The notes beneath the pieces are model-generated. The model was given only the letters and a program-made list of their open reading frames with translations. It was not told where the DNA came from and ran no database searches. From Mucilaginibacter sp. SG564 (GTDB lineage: Bacteria; Bacteroidota; Bacteroidia; Sphingobacteriales; Sphingobacteriaceae), in NCBI RefSeq assembly GCF_013149275.1, contig NZ_JABGNA010000013.1, positions 62,001-126,000 on the forward strand: 64,000 nt of DNA, in the 5' to 3' direction. A program made the translations under genes and the position numbers. Positions 35,189 to 43,705 of this stretch are shown here, in pieces (within the stretch, counting starts at the first letter, position 1; each line of letters opens with the position of its first letter).

Positions 35189-36118
35189 TCACCCCTTTAT
35201 ACTCAAAATATCATGCACCGCATACTCGGCTTTTTCATATTGAAAGGTAAAGCCAGAGTCGAGCAGGCGTTTGGGTTTTACCCAGCGGCTTTTGAGTACC
35301 AGTTCGGGTTCGGTACCAATCACTACGGCACCAATGTCAAGCAACCATTCAGGTGCAGGCAGGCCAAATGGCATGCCATAGCTTTTGCGTATGGTTTGCA
35401 TCATATCGGCATTTTTTATAGCGGCTGGCGCAGTACAGTTAACTACCCCTTCAATTTCGGAATGATCAAGCAGCCATTGGGTACTGCGGGCTACATCCTG
35501 CTCATGTACCCAGGCAATATATTGTTTACCGGTACCTTGTTTGCCACCAAGCCCAAACCTAACCAGGTTCAATAAACGTGGAAAAACACTATCGCTGCGG
35601 CCCAATACAATACCCATGCGTAAAGCTATCTTGCGGGTATGCGGCGTTTCGCTTTTCAGGAAAACCTCTTCCCATATTTTACATACATCGATAGAAAAAC
35701 CATAACCAATTTCGCCGGTTTCTTCATCCTGTGGACGGTCTTCTGCATAACGGTATATGGTGGCAGAAGTTACATTGATCCACAATTTTGGCGGATTGCT
35801 CATTTTATGTATGGCATGCCCAAGCAGCTCGGTAGGCAAAACACGTGATGTAATGATTTCGGCCTTGTTTTTTTCGGTGTAGCGGCAGTTCACATTTTTA
35901 CCACAAAGATTGATCAGCATATCGGCCCCGGCCAGTTGTACTGTCCAGCCATTTTCGGCTTTACCGTCCCAAACTACCGTACGGACGTTATCAACAGTTT
36001 TAGCCTGTTTACGGGCCAGTATAACCACTTCGTTTGCCTTGTCTTTATAATAACTCGCCAGTACGGTACCCAGATAACCGTTACCCCCGGCGAGTACAAT
36101 TTTTTTGTAGGGTTTCAT
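35189..36118 (-). CDS. TIGR01777-family NAD(P)-binding epimerase (YfcH-like)
   Basis: 309 residues from ATG 36118. Extended-SDR fold with the cofactor loop GGNGYLGTVLA near the N-terminus, ADMLINLCGKNVNCRYTEKNKAEIITSR (about 74-101; the CGKNVNCRYT segment is diagnostic) and a C-terminal DUF1731-like part (PFGLPAPEWLLDIGAVVIGTEPELVLKSRWVKPKRLLDSGF). Substrate unknown. The start overlaps the TAA of the upstream DCC-type gene by one base (TAATG), giving a two-gene operon. Confidence 0.9.
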   Translation of the reverse strand: MKPYKKIVLAGGNGYLGTVLASYYKDKANEVVILARKQAKTVDNVRTVVWDGKAENGWTVQLAGADMLINLCGKNVNCRYTEKNKAEIITSRVLPTELLGHAIHKMSNPPKLWINVTSATIYRYAEDRPQDEETGEIGYGFSIDVCKIWEEVFLKSETPHTRKIALRMGIVLGRSDSVFPRLLNLVRFGLGGKQGTGKQYIAWVHEQDVARSTQWLLDHSEIEGVVNCTAPAAIKNADMMQTIRKSYGMPFGLPAPEWLLDIGAVVIGTEPELVLKSRWVKPKRLLDSGFTFQYEKAEYAVHDILSIKG

Positions 36119-36942
36119 TAGTTCAGGTTTAAGATCAGTGCCAATAAAATAATACGGTATGCAACCCAGGTAATGGTTAATGTCCAACCCAGGTTTAATA
36201 ACTTAGTTCTGCGGATGTGCTCCAGGAACATTAATCCGGCCACCCCCATAAAATACAAGGCGTACACCTCAGACCCGAATTGAAGCCAATGGTTTATTGC
36301 CATCGGAATTAAAAGCAATAAACTACCTGCAAAAGAAATAGTCATCATGTTGCCCAGGTAGGTCCAGGTTTGCCGGCGATCCCAAAAGCTCATTATCGTT
36401 CCCTGAAAAATGATCTGCCCGCCGCATATCATATACTCGCGATAAGCATTGCCCAAAGCTACCATCGGACTTAAGAAATGCGCATAGGCGGTAAGCGTAT
36501 AGCCCACAATGAACCAGGTAAACAACAAGTAAGCTATACGGTAATGCAGTTTAAATGTAGGCTGATATTCAAACCCATCGCCAACTTTGGGCGGCGGAAT
36601 AATAACCCGTCTGTTGTATGATATAAAAGCATAAAGCTTGCTCATCAGCCAAACAAACGGCTTAAACCCGAACAAGGGTGCGAATACAGGACAGCTGTTG
36701 CCAATTATTTTAAACAGGCTCCTGATCCCATAACTTACTTCGCCGGTTTTCAAGCTAACCAGAGCAATCTCGTCAACGGCGCGCTGGCGGTCATACACAG
36801 GGCAGCTGCTTTCGGGTACCTGCTGGTAAGCCTGCCGACCACCAGCGGCCAGCATGCCTGTTTTAACAAAAGCTTTGGTATATACACTGCACATGGGGCA
36901 TTCGGCATCAAATAGTATCACATGATCTTTTAGCGTTTTCAT
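36118..36942 (-). CDS. DCC-type thiol-disulfide oxidoreductase domain fused to membrane domain
   Basis: 274 residues. The N-terminal half is a DCC/DUF393 domain with the thioredoxin-like CPMC site in LFDAECPMCSVYTKAF (about 10-25) and the conserved GEVSYGIRSLFKI. The C-terminal half has about four hydrophobic helices (YRIAYLLFTWFIVGYTLTAYAHF onwards). It should place a thiol-disulfide function at the inner membrane. It is the first gene of a pair with the TIGR01777 protein (one-base overlap). DCC proteins are of uncertain function; the fusion suggests a membrane substrate. Confidence 0.85.
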   Translation of the reverse strand: MKTLKDHVILFDAECPMCSVYTKAFVKTGMLAAGGRQAYQQVPESSCPVYDRQRAVDEIALVSLKTGEVSYGIRSLFKIIGNSCPVFAPLFGFKPFVWLMSKLYAFISYNRRVIIPPPKVGDGFEYQPTFKLHYRIAYLLFTWFIVGYTLTAYAHFLSPMVALGNAYREYMICGGQIIFQGTIMSFWDRRQTWTYLGNMMTISFAGSLLLLIPMAINHWLQFGSEVYALYFMGVAGLMFLEHIRRTKLLNLGWTLTITWVAYRIILLALILNLN

Positions 36943-37317
36943 ACTGCTGTAATTTTATGTTCTTGCGATTCAATAACACAAAATTACTATTTATTTTGAA
37001 TTTTCAATAATTATTGAAAATATAATTAAAATAATCAATGCTTCGATTTCTTCTTATTTCACCACGCCGTATCATCATCTTAGTCATGTCTTCTTAAGGC
37101 TCTCCGTTTGTTAGCAGGAAAACGCGGGGTGGAGGCGATTAATTAATGAATTAGCGTTAGTGATTTCTGAACCATGATTTTTCACTTATCGTTTATTTTC
37201 ATTGGTGTTCAAGAGGGCTGCGCCGTTTTTAGGATTAAAGGATTACCATGATTTAATTACTGAGTTGGTGAATTACGGAGTCGACATTATAAGGTTTTTT
37301 TTCCCATCAGCAGATAA

Positions 37318-37520
37318 GCCTTATTAGTTATTGAATTAATGATTTATTGAATTGGTTTTGGCCTGTCTTGATTCTTGTCTCTTGATTCTCACCTCTACAT
37401 ATGGCGTTACCTTCGGCCCGCGCTATCCGCTCATACGCCACAAGGCGTTAGTCACGGGCCGGTATCCACTGCTATCGCTAACGCAGTTTAATTATTGAAT
37501 TAGTGAATTATTGATTGAAA
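37318..37520. repeat. Scattered 7/8-nt-period arrays
   Basis: Units GAATTATT, GAATTAAT, GAATTAGT and a short TCTTGATTC run, interrupted by a GC-rich imperfect palindrome. Same unit type as the array before the PRTase gene (54921). Confidence 0.6.
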
Positions 37521-37802
37521 GTGCTTTTTCTTCCCCTCAGCAGGTAAGCTTCGGGCGAAAGCGGGCAGAACAATGGTGGCCAAGTGCCATTGGAGGGGCA
37601 TAGCAAGTTTTTACTGAAGCGAGGGGAAATGCGCGAACGAAGTTGGGCAAAATAATTGCAGCCCTGGTTCTATCCGATTTGCGGGGCAAAGGCTATGAGC
37701 GCAAAGAAGCATTTCTGCTGAAAGCCTTTTGGTTACTTTGTGGCTGCAAAGTAACTGGCCCTCCAGCGGCCAAGAGCGGGTATACGCTGTGCAAACCGAC
37801 GA

Positions 37803-37829
37803 ATAGATCCTTCGTTCCTCAGGATGACA
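37803..37829. repeat. Half family 3 repeat
   Basis: ATAGATCCTTCGTTCCTC then AGGATGACA: right arm only, about 40 bp before the -33 box of the next gene. Confidence 0.75.
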
Positions 37830-37868
37830 AATCTAAACTTCGTACCTGTAACGTTTTATTCCCTCCGC

Positions 37869-37898
37869 TTGCAATTCCAAACTATCTTATTAACTTTG
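37869..37898 (+). promoter_or_regulatory. Promoter of the membrane protein / winged-helix pair
   Basis: TTG, 19 nt, TAACTTTG, the canonical Bacteroidota arrangement, 18 nt before the ATG at 37917. It rules out the longer upstream start. Confidence 0.7.
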
Positions 37899-37916
37899 AA
37901 AATCAAAGCACTTTCA

Positions 37917-38516
37917 ATGGAAGAAAAAGACATTCACGCCGAGCTCAGCTCTATCCGCGACCTGATGGAGCGCTCGGCCAAGTTCATTTCGCTCAGCGGC
38001 CTGTCGGGCGTTATGGCGGGTATTTATGCACTTATAGGTGCGGGTATCGGCTACAACCTGCTCAAAACTGGTAATTATGAGGGCGATAATATTGTATTTA
38101 TCACCGAGTTATTCCTGGTAGCCTTCGCCGTCCTTATTTTTTCCATTGGTACAGGCTTTTGGTTATCGTACAAAAAAGCCCGTAAAATCGGGCGTCCTTT
38201 CTGGAGCACCGGTAGCAAAAGATTGCTGATCAATATGGCCATTCCATTGGTAAGCGGTGGCTTGTTTACTTTTATCCTCATTTACCATGGTCATTATGGT
38301 ATTGTTGCACCGGCCACGCTGATATTCTATGGCCTGGCTTTGGTAGCCGGCAGTCATTACACCTATTCGGGCGTAAAGAGTTTGGGGATAATTGAGATTT
38401 TATTAGGTTTGCTTGCCGCGCTGATTCCGGGGTATGGCCTGTTGCTCTGGACCATCGGTTTTGGCGTGCTGCATATTATATATGGTGCGGTGATGCACTT
38501 TAAATACGATTCGTGA
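37917..38516 (+). CDS. Six-helix membrane protein coupled to a regulator, function unknown
   Basis: 199 residues. A soluble amphipathic start (MEEKDIHAELSSIRDLMERSAKFISLSGLSG) is followed by six hydrophobic helices. The family usually stands next to a small winged-helix protein in Bacteroidota, as here, where the two genes overlap by 4 nt. The pair could form a membrane-linked signalling module in which the membrane protein controls the regulator; that is inference. The start is fixed by the promoter at 37869-37898. Confidence 0.82.
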   Translation: MEEKDIHAELSSIRDLMERSAKFISLSGLSGVMAGIYALIGAGIGYNLLKTGNYEGDNIVFITELFLVAFAVLIFSIGTGFWLSYKKARKIGRPFWSTGSKRLLINMAIPLVSGGLFTFILIYHGHYGIVAPATLIFYGLALVAGSHYTYSGVKSLGIIEILLGLLAALIPGYGLLLWTIGFGVLHIIYGAVMHFKYDS

Positions 38517-38815
38517 AAATATCGTTAGAACAATTTGATAAAGCATTTGAAAACCGTATACGCCTGCAGATCATGAGCGTATTGGTTGCCAATGAAAGCT
38601 ACGATTTTAACTCGCTTAAAGAGTTACTGGAGCTTACCGATGGCAACCTGGCCTCGCATCTGAAAGCATTGGAAAAAGAGGCTTATATGGAGGTGCAAAA
38701 AAGCTTTATCGGCCGTAAACCCAATACCCGCTATTCGGTGACTGAAAAAGGTCGCGCCGCATTTAAAAAACACCTGCAGGCACTGGAAAACCTCATCAAA
38801 CAACAAAAATTATAA
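38513..38815 (+). CDS. Winged-helix transcriptional regulator (HTH_34 / PF13601-like)
   Basis: 100 residues, one winged-helix domain: RIRLQIMSVLVANESYDFNSLKELLELTDGNLASHLKALEKEAYMEVQKSFIGRKPNTRYSVTEKGRAAF. The recognition helix is in LTDGNLASHLKAL (about 42-54), the wing in IGRKPNTRYSVT. It starts at GTG inside the GTGA overlap with the membrane-protein gene, so translation is probably coupled. Likely binds its own promoter or those of envelope genes; no operator was identified. Confidence 0.9.
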   Translation: MKISLEQFDKAFENRIRLQIMSVLVANESYDFNSLKELLELTDGNLASHLKALEKEAYMEVQKSFIGRKPNTRYSVTEKGRAAFKKHLQALENLIKQQKL

Positions 38816-38818
38816 GTC

Positions 38819-40357
38819 TTATTTTCCGCTCACTTCTTTCAGCATAAAATCCAAAGCGGCCTTATCAGGCAGGGTTGTGGCTGCCGGCTTTTCGCTTAAT
38901 ATCATAATCTGGTTATCACGCGTATTATAGGCAGGCCACACGGGCAATCCTTTACCATTGGGATTGCCCGTTTTGGCGAAATTCACCCAGTAAGCTGATA
39001 TTATTTTGGCTAATTGATGATCAACGGGCTGCCATGGGCGGTTTAAAAACCGGAGGTTATCATAAGCATAAGCCACCTCGCCAGAGTGGAAGGCCCTATA
39101 CTTTACAAAATCGGCAGTGGCAGGCAGGCGGCGGGTAAAGCGGTAAACGTACGCTTTTGCCTTGCCCTTTTCGCTTTGCGCATTGGCCCAGGTATAATTC
39201 TGTGTGCCGAATAGTTTGTCGCGGTTTATCCTGATCTGCGCAGTTGCAGCATCGGCATCGGTATTCGCCGGGTAAAGCTGTATAAAAGCATTGGACCGGA
39301 TCCCGTATTGTTCCAATACGTCGGACCGGTAATCTGCCGCGTTTTTTAGTTTGCCCACAAACGCGTCGTCTTCGTTCCAACCGGTGAGCAGTGGCACATC
39401 GTTCTGTTTACTTTCGGCAAAAATTTGCGCTATACTTTGAGGCAATACATAGCCATCAACAATGGGGCGGTTTTGTTGACCTTTGCCCACCAGTTCGGCG
39501 GCCGGCTTTGCCCGTAATTCAGCAATGGAATTTGCGCCTAATGCCTGCGCTGTTTTTACACCATTGGCTTCAGCCCCGGCTAGTTCGGAGTTGTTCTGAC
39601 CGATAAACCCTGCGCCGCTTTCGGCAATAGCCCTTTGAAATAAACCTTTACCTAATGGTGATGCCACCAGGTAATTTACACTTATGGAACCGGCAGATTG
39701 CCCGGCAATGGTTACGTTATCGGGGTCGCCGCCAAAAGCTTTGATATTTTGTTTAATCCATTTCAATGCCGCCAGCTGATCCATCAGCCCATAATTTCCG
39801 GAAGCACTATGGCCCGACTCTTTGCTCAGCTCCGGATGGGCCAGGAAACCAAATATGCCAACCCGGTAATTGATCACCACAAATATTACCCCTTTTTTCG
39901 CGGTCGCCTCGCCATCATAAATGGGTACGGCTGCACCTCCTGTCGAAAAGCCGCCGCCATAGATATAAACCAAAACCGGTCGTTTTTCTGCGGATGACCG
40001 GGCTCCTGTCCATACATTCAGATACAGGCAATCCTCACTGATGGGTTCAGCGGGGATCAGGAACTCTTTGGTGTAAACCCCAAACTCACGGGGCGTAGGC
40101 TGCATGGGGCTAGCCGAAAAGGCTGTACATTGTTTTACGCCTTCCCATGACTTTACAGGTTGTGGCGCTCTCCAGCGCAGATCGCCAACCGGCGGGGCAG
40201 CGAAGGGAATTCCTTTAAATATATGTATATCTCCTGCCGCGTTGGTACTACCCGAAACTAACCCTGCATCAGTTTTCACTATGGTCAGCTCATTTTTTTG
40301 AGCCTTAACCAAAGTACAGCACAACAACATTACAGATAATAACAAGCAGTTTTTCAT
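38819..40357 (-). CDS. Secreted type-B carboxylesterase
   Basis: 512 residues, alpha/beta hydrolase of the carboxylesterase/para-nitrobenzyl esterase family. Signal peptide KNCLLLSVMLLCCTLVKA. Oxyanion segment YIYGGGFSTGGAA (about 130-142), nucleophile elbow GQSAGSIS (about 215-222), acidic residue region GWNEDDAF and catalytic His in AFHSGEVAYAYDN. N-terminal GIPFAAPPVGDLRWRAPQP is the family signature. Start could also be 40363, two codons earlier. Substrate unknown; carbohydrate deacylation is possible. Converges on the winged-helix gene with only 3 bp between. Confidence 0.92.
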   Translation of the reverse strand: MKNCLLLSVMLLCCTLVKAQKNELTIVKTDAGLVSGSTNAAGDIHIFKGIPFAAPPVGDLRWRAPQPVKSWEGVKQCTAFSASPMQPTPREFGVYTKEFLIPAEPISEDCLYLNVWTGARSSAEKRPVLVYIYGGGFSTGGAAVPIYDGEATAKKGVIFVVINYRVGIFGFLAHPELSKESGHSASGNYGLMDQLAALKWIKQNIKAFGGDPDNVTIAGQSAGSISVNYLVASPLGKGLFQRAIAESGAGFIGQNNSELAGAEANGVKTAQALGANSIAELRAKPAAELVGKGQQNRPIVDGYVLPQSIAQIFAESKQNDVPLLTGWNEDDAFVGKLKNAADYRSDVLEQYGIRSNAFIQLYPANTDADAATAQIRINRDKLFGTQNYTWANAQSEKGKAKAYVYRFTRRLPATADFVKYRAFHSGEVAYAYDNLRFLNRPWQPVDHQLAKIISAYWVNFAKTGNPNGKGLPVWPAYNTRDNQIMILSEKPAATTLPDKAALDFMLKEVSGK

Positions 40358-40547
40358 AGTCATATTTTAAGGTTTACTATCAGCTAATTTATGGTTTTAA
40401 CCTTGTCATTTTATACCCATCTGTGCAGACAGCCCCGGATTCATTTTACCCCTGTCGCAAAACACCCTGTAAAATGTCCTTTTCACCCGTTTTACAAATG
40501 CTGTTTAGCCGGTACTTTTACTCATCCAATTACCCAAACAAATCATT

Positions 40548-40859
40548 ATGAAAATAGTAAGAGTACAGTATACCACCACACCAGAATTTGCGCCGATTAA
40601 CCAGGCCAATATCGCGGGCATTGTAAAGGAATTAAAGGAAATTAAGCACCCGGGTATTAAGTACGGCTGCTGGCTGCTACCCGACGGTAAAACATTCATG
40701 CATTTTGATCAATTTGAAAATGAGGCAGCCCATGATTTGCTGACATCTTTAGCATCATTCAAAAAATTCGATGCAGACCTATGGGCCAGCAAGCTTGAAA
40801 TTGAACCTGTGCTTGAGCTGCTTTCTCCGGTCGCATCTACTGAAGAATCTTGGGGATAA
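40548..40859 (+). CDS. Small protein, probable dimeric alpha/beta-barrel fold
   Basis: 103 residues without a confident family. The pattern (KIVRVQYTTTPEFAPINQANIAGIVKELKEI...YGCWLLPDGKTFMHFDQFENEAAHDLLTSLASFKKFDADL) of beta-helix-beta-beta-helix resembles ABM/stress-responsive A/B-barrel proteins. It would be a small cytoplasmic protein. No operon partner: a divergent esterase lies upstream and a family 2 repeat downstream. Confidence 0.7.
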   Translation: MKIVRVQYTTTPEFAPINQANIAGIVKELKEIKHPGIKYGCWLLPDGKTFMHFDQFENEAAHDLLTSLASFKKFDADLWASKLEIEPVLELLSPVASTEESWG

Positions 40860-40889
40860 AGTAAAAACATTCAGAAGAGATAAAAAAGT

Positions 40890-40989
40890 TGTCATTTCGA
40901 ACGAGGTACGAGGAGAAATCTTTTACTATTTGCAATTGAAGCCCTGCACAATGCAGAAGATTTCTCCTCGTACCTCGTTCGAAATGACA
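40890..40989. repeat. Palindromic repeat family 2
   Basis: TGTCATTTCGAACGAGGTA and TACCTCGTTCGAAATGACA form near-perfect ends; inner GGAGAAATCTT/AGATTTCTCC. Confidence 0.92.
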
Positions 40990-41010
40990 TGGAGTATTCT
41001 TATGTTCAAT

Positions 41011-43350
41011 TTAAGGCTTTACCCCAGTCTTTTTATACTTAGCCGTACGTGCATCATTAATAACACCTTTCCAGTTCAAACCGAAACCAAAATCGTACGT
41101 ATTGCCCTGATCGTCCACATAGCATTTCATATCATGGGGTACGTCCTCAAATTGTTTTTCAACCGTGTGCATATCCGCGGGCATTTGTAGCGGTAACAGT
41201 GCCGATGGCTCACTGTTGCCAGTCAAAATATCTAAGGTAGCTTGTCCCTGTACGCCAAAATCAACCACAATAGCATTAGCATTTTTTTCAAATTCCGAAA
41301 ACACCATCGGGTTGGCCATATTCACAGAAACAATAACCGGCTTGCCTTTCATTTTGGCATAAGTATCATTCACCATAGCCAGATCAGTTACATTGATGGC
41401 CGTTGCGGATTTATCCTTATACGTACGATTGATAAATTTTTCCAGTGGATCACCGCCTGCTATGCTGGTAGCACGGGCATCGGTAGCCATGTATTTTTGA
41501 TATTGTAAACTTACCGGCACATAACCATTGCCGCCGTTTTTGGCATCGTCGCTATTATAACCACCGCCGCTGTTTGGGCTATTGATAAACACCAATGCGT
41601 AATCTGCCTCATCAGGGTTTTCGGTTACTTTAAAATATTTCTTCACCGTTTCAATATTCACCGGGTATTCCAGTTTCTCGGGCGTTGTCATACCCAGGAA
41701 GTTTTTGCCCGCCGGGGTAAATTGCTTAGGCACATACACCATTTTGTTTTTGGCAAGCGGCAGCACATTATTTTTGTTCTTGAGCATCACGATGGATTTC
41801 AATTGCGCCTGGTAACCAGCATTCATAAAATCCGGATTACCTACAACGCTTTTGGATGTCTCCGGATCAAGATAGGGATTTTCAAAAAGTCCGGTACGGA
41901 AGATATTACGCAGCAAGCGCACTGCCGACTGCTCAAACCGTGCACGCATAAAAGTTTCGCCATGTTCTTTTACGCCCATCTGGTAAGCGGCCACTACAGG
42001 CGCCACTTCATTATTACCGCCAAACTGATCGACCCCGGCCATCAGTACTTTATAGTGACGTTGTGCAACCGTCAATCCTTCCACTCCCCATGATTTGCCC
42101 GACAAAAACTGATCAACCGCGGTTTCATCGCCCGTCACCAGCCAGTCGGTACATACCACGCCATCAAAATGATATTTTTTCCGGAGCAGATCATTGATAA
42201 TATAAGAGTTATAGTTATTGGCTACGTTCTCCTTGTTTTTGGTATCCTGGTTAAAGGATATGGTATAATAAGGCATTACCGATGCGGCCATACCTGTTTT
42301 ACCCTTCAATTTAAAAGCACCTTCGGTGAAGGGGATGAGGTGTTGTTTAAAATTATTACCCGGGTAAACAGCATATTTACCATAACCATAATGCGCGTCG
42401 CGGCCACCCTCGCCTGCACCACCACCTGGCCAGTGTTTTACCATGGCATTCACGCTGCCATATCCCCAACCACTATTAATCTCTTTATCACCAACAGAGG
42501 TTTGAAAACCATCGATATACCCACGCGCCATATCTGCCGAGAGCTGCGGATCTTCACCAAAGGTACCGCTCACCCGCCACCAACGCGGATCTGTAGCGAT
42601 ATCAACCTGGGGCGAAAGCGCGGTGGCAATCCCCAACGCCCGATACTCTAATGCTGCTATATGACCAAAATCTTCCACCACTTTCGGGTCAAACGTAGCA
42701 GCAAAACCCAATGAACCAGGCCACATCGAGATCGATCCTCCTGCACCCGCGTTAAACTCAGCTGTAGCTACGGTACCATGCCGCGGGTCGGAACTGTTAT
42801 TATTGGGGATGCCCAGACCCAAACCTTCTACAAAAGCCTGCGCGTTATTGTTCCATTGCGCCGCCACTTCGGGGCTCAGCACCGATGTGATGAGCACATG
42901 GCGTACATTATCTTTTTCCAGGAACTGCTTTTGCTGATCAGACAGGTCATAAGGTTTGGCACCGCTTTCGGCAAATACTTTACCGCCGTAGGTCCCGGCG
43001 AAAGGCCCGGCTGGTGCAGCGGGTATAGGCTGATGTTTACTGTACAGCATCAAACCGGCAATTTGCTCCACGCTCATTTTTGATGCCAGGTCCCTGGCAC
43101 GTATATCAACCGGCAGGCGCCAGTCCTCGTACTTATCCAGTTTGCCATTTTTGTTCAGGTCTTTAAAGGCCAAGCCATCCACCGTTAATATTTTTACGCC
43201 CGATGTGGTAGAATACCCCAGGTTTTGCCCGTTGGTATTGGTCACCCAGGCAATATCGCCCGATCTTTTTTCTGTCCATTTGGTTTGCCCCAGGGCTACG
43301 GTTGCAGGCAACAGCCCCAGCAAGGCCAGGAGTTTAAATTGATTCGCCAT
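41011..43350 (-). CDS. Secreted glycoside hydrolase family 3 (beta-glucosidase-like)
   Basis: 779 residues with signal peptide (FKLLALLGLLPATVALG). The N-terminal GH3 barrel holds WPGGGAGEGGRDAHYGYGKYAVYPG and the nucleophile Asp in FDGVVCTDWLVTG (about 400-412, matching the GH3 SDW motif). The second domain (SIVMLKNKNNVLPLAKN, about 520-536) is followed by the C-terminal fibronectin-like part. Acts in the periplasm on beta-linked oligosaccharides; glucosidase versus xylosidase cannot be decided. Divergent from the Gfo/Idh/MocA gene; a small inverted repeat upstream could be an operator. Confidence 0.92.
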   Translation of the reverse strand: MANQFKLLALLGLLPATVALGQTKWTEKRSGDIAWVTNTNGQNLGYSTTSGVKILTVDGLAFKDLNKNGKLDKYEDWRLPVDIRARDLASKMSVEQIAGLMLYSKHQPIPAAPAGPFAGTYGGKVFAESGAKPYDLSDQQKQFLEKDNVRHVLITSVLSPEVAAQWNNNAQAFVEGLGLGIPNNNSSDPRHGTVATAEFNAGAGGSISMWPGSLGFAATFDPKVVEDFGHIAALEYRALGIATALSPQVDIATDPRWWRVSGTFGEDPQLSADMARGYIDGFQTSVGDKEINSGWGYGSVNAMVKHWPGGGAGEGGRDAHYGYGKYAVYPGNNFKQHLIPFTEGAFKLKGKTGMAASVMPYYTISFNQDTKNKENVANNYNSYIINDLLRKKYHFDGVVCTDWLVTGDETAVDQFLSGKSWGVEGLTVAQRHYKVLMAGVDQFGGNNEVAPVVAAYQMGVKEHGETFMRARFEQSAVRLLRNIFRTGLFENPYLDPETSKSVVGNPDFMNAGYQAQLKSIVMLKNKNNVLPLAKNKMVYVPKQFTPAGKNFLGMTTPEKLEYPVNIETVKKYFKVTENPDEADYALVFINSPNSGGGYNSDDAKNGGNGYVPVSLQYQKYMATDARATSIAGGDPLEKFINRTYKDKSATAINVTDLAMVNDTYAKMKGKPVIVSVNMANPMVFSEFEKNANAIVVDFGVQGQATLDILTGNSEPSALLPLQMPADMHTVEKQFEDVPHDMKCYVDDQGNTYDFGFGLNWKGVINDARTAKYKKTGVKP

Positions 43351-43705
43351 AAAGTTTTAGTCGTTGGTTAAACTTGGTTTATAAATCACTAATTAACAGC
43401 AAATAACAATCATTGTGTCAATATTACACAATAATATGTATTAACTTTTTAAATTGCAAATATGTGTAAGCCGAAATAAGTAGCTATATACACTACAGAT
43501 CACGTAAATGATGTTTGTTGCCGATGCTAAATCCTTTTTTAAAACTTTCATTTGTTTTTTTGATTTAGTATATAATTCAGTAATCTTGAATAAATAATTC
43601 TGGTTACCAATTGTAACGCCGCCCCTTTTTATCCCGGCGCTTAAACATCATTTATTGTAAAAAAGATGGGCATTGCCCCATCCTTTATTGAACCTTGATA
43701 TACCT
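43351..43705. other. Divergent promoter region GH3 / Gfo-Idh-MocA
   Basis: 355 bp, AT-rich, with no gene. The only clear structure is ATTGTGT-N7-ACACAAT at 43412-43432, a possible operator 62 nt before the GH3 start. Confidence 0.5.
43412..43432. promoter_or_regulatory. Inverted repeat, possible operator
   Basis: ATTGTGT, 7 nt, ACACAAT: a perfect 7-bp dyad between two divergent carbohydrate genes. Confidence 0.4.

Larger units (their letters stand above)
36943..37868. other. Long non-coding, repeat-rich region
   Basis: About 930 bp with no credible gene: AT-rich sequence, 8-nt-period GAATTATT/GAATTAGT arrays (37318-37362 and 37490-37520), TCTTGATT units (37375-37395), a GC-rich imperfect palindrome around 37402-37485, and GC-rich segments that translate in several frames like remnants. 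The half family 3 element at 37803-37829 borders the downstream promoter. Confidence 0.65.

Noticed and set aside
37643..38074. 143-codon open frame before the membrane-protein gene
   Set aside because: It translates repeat-like sequence, runs through the next gene's promoter and start in another frame, and has no family match or start signal.
42169..42651. 160-codon frame opposite the GH3 gene
   Set aside because: Antisense shadow of a well supported coding sequence.
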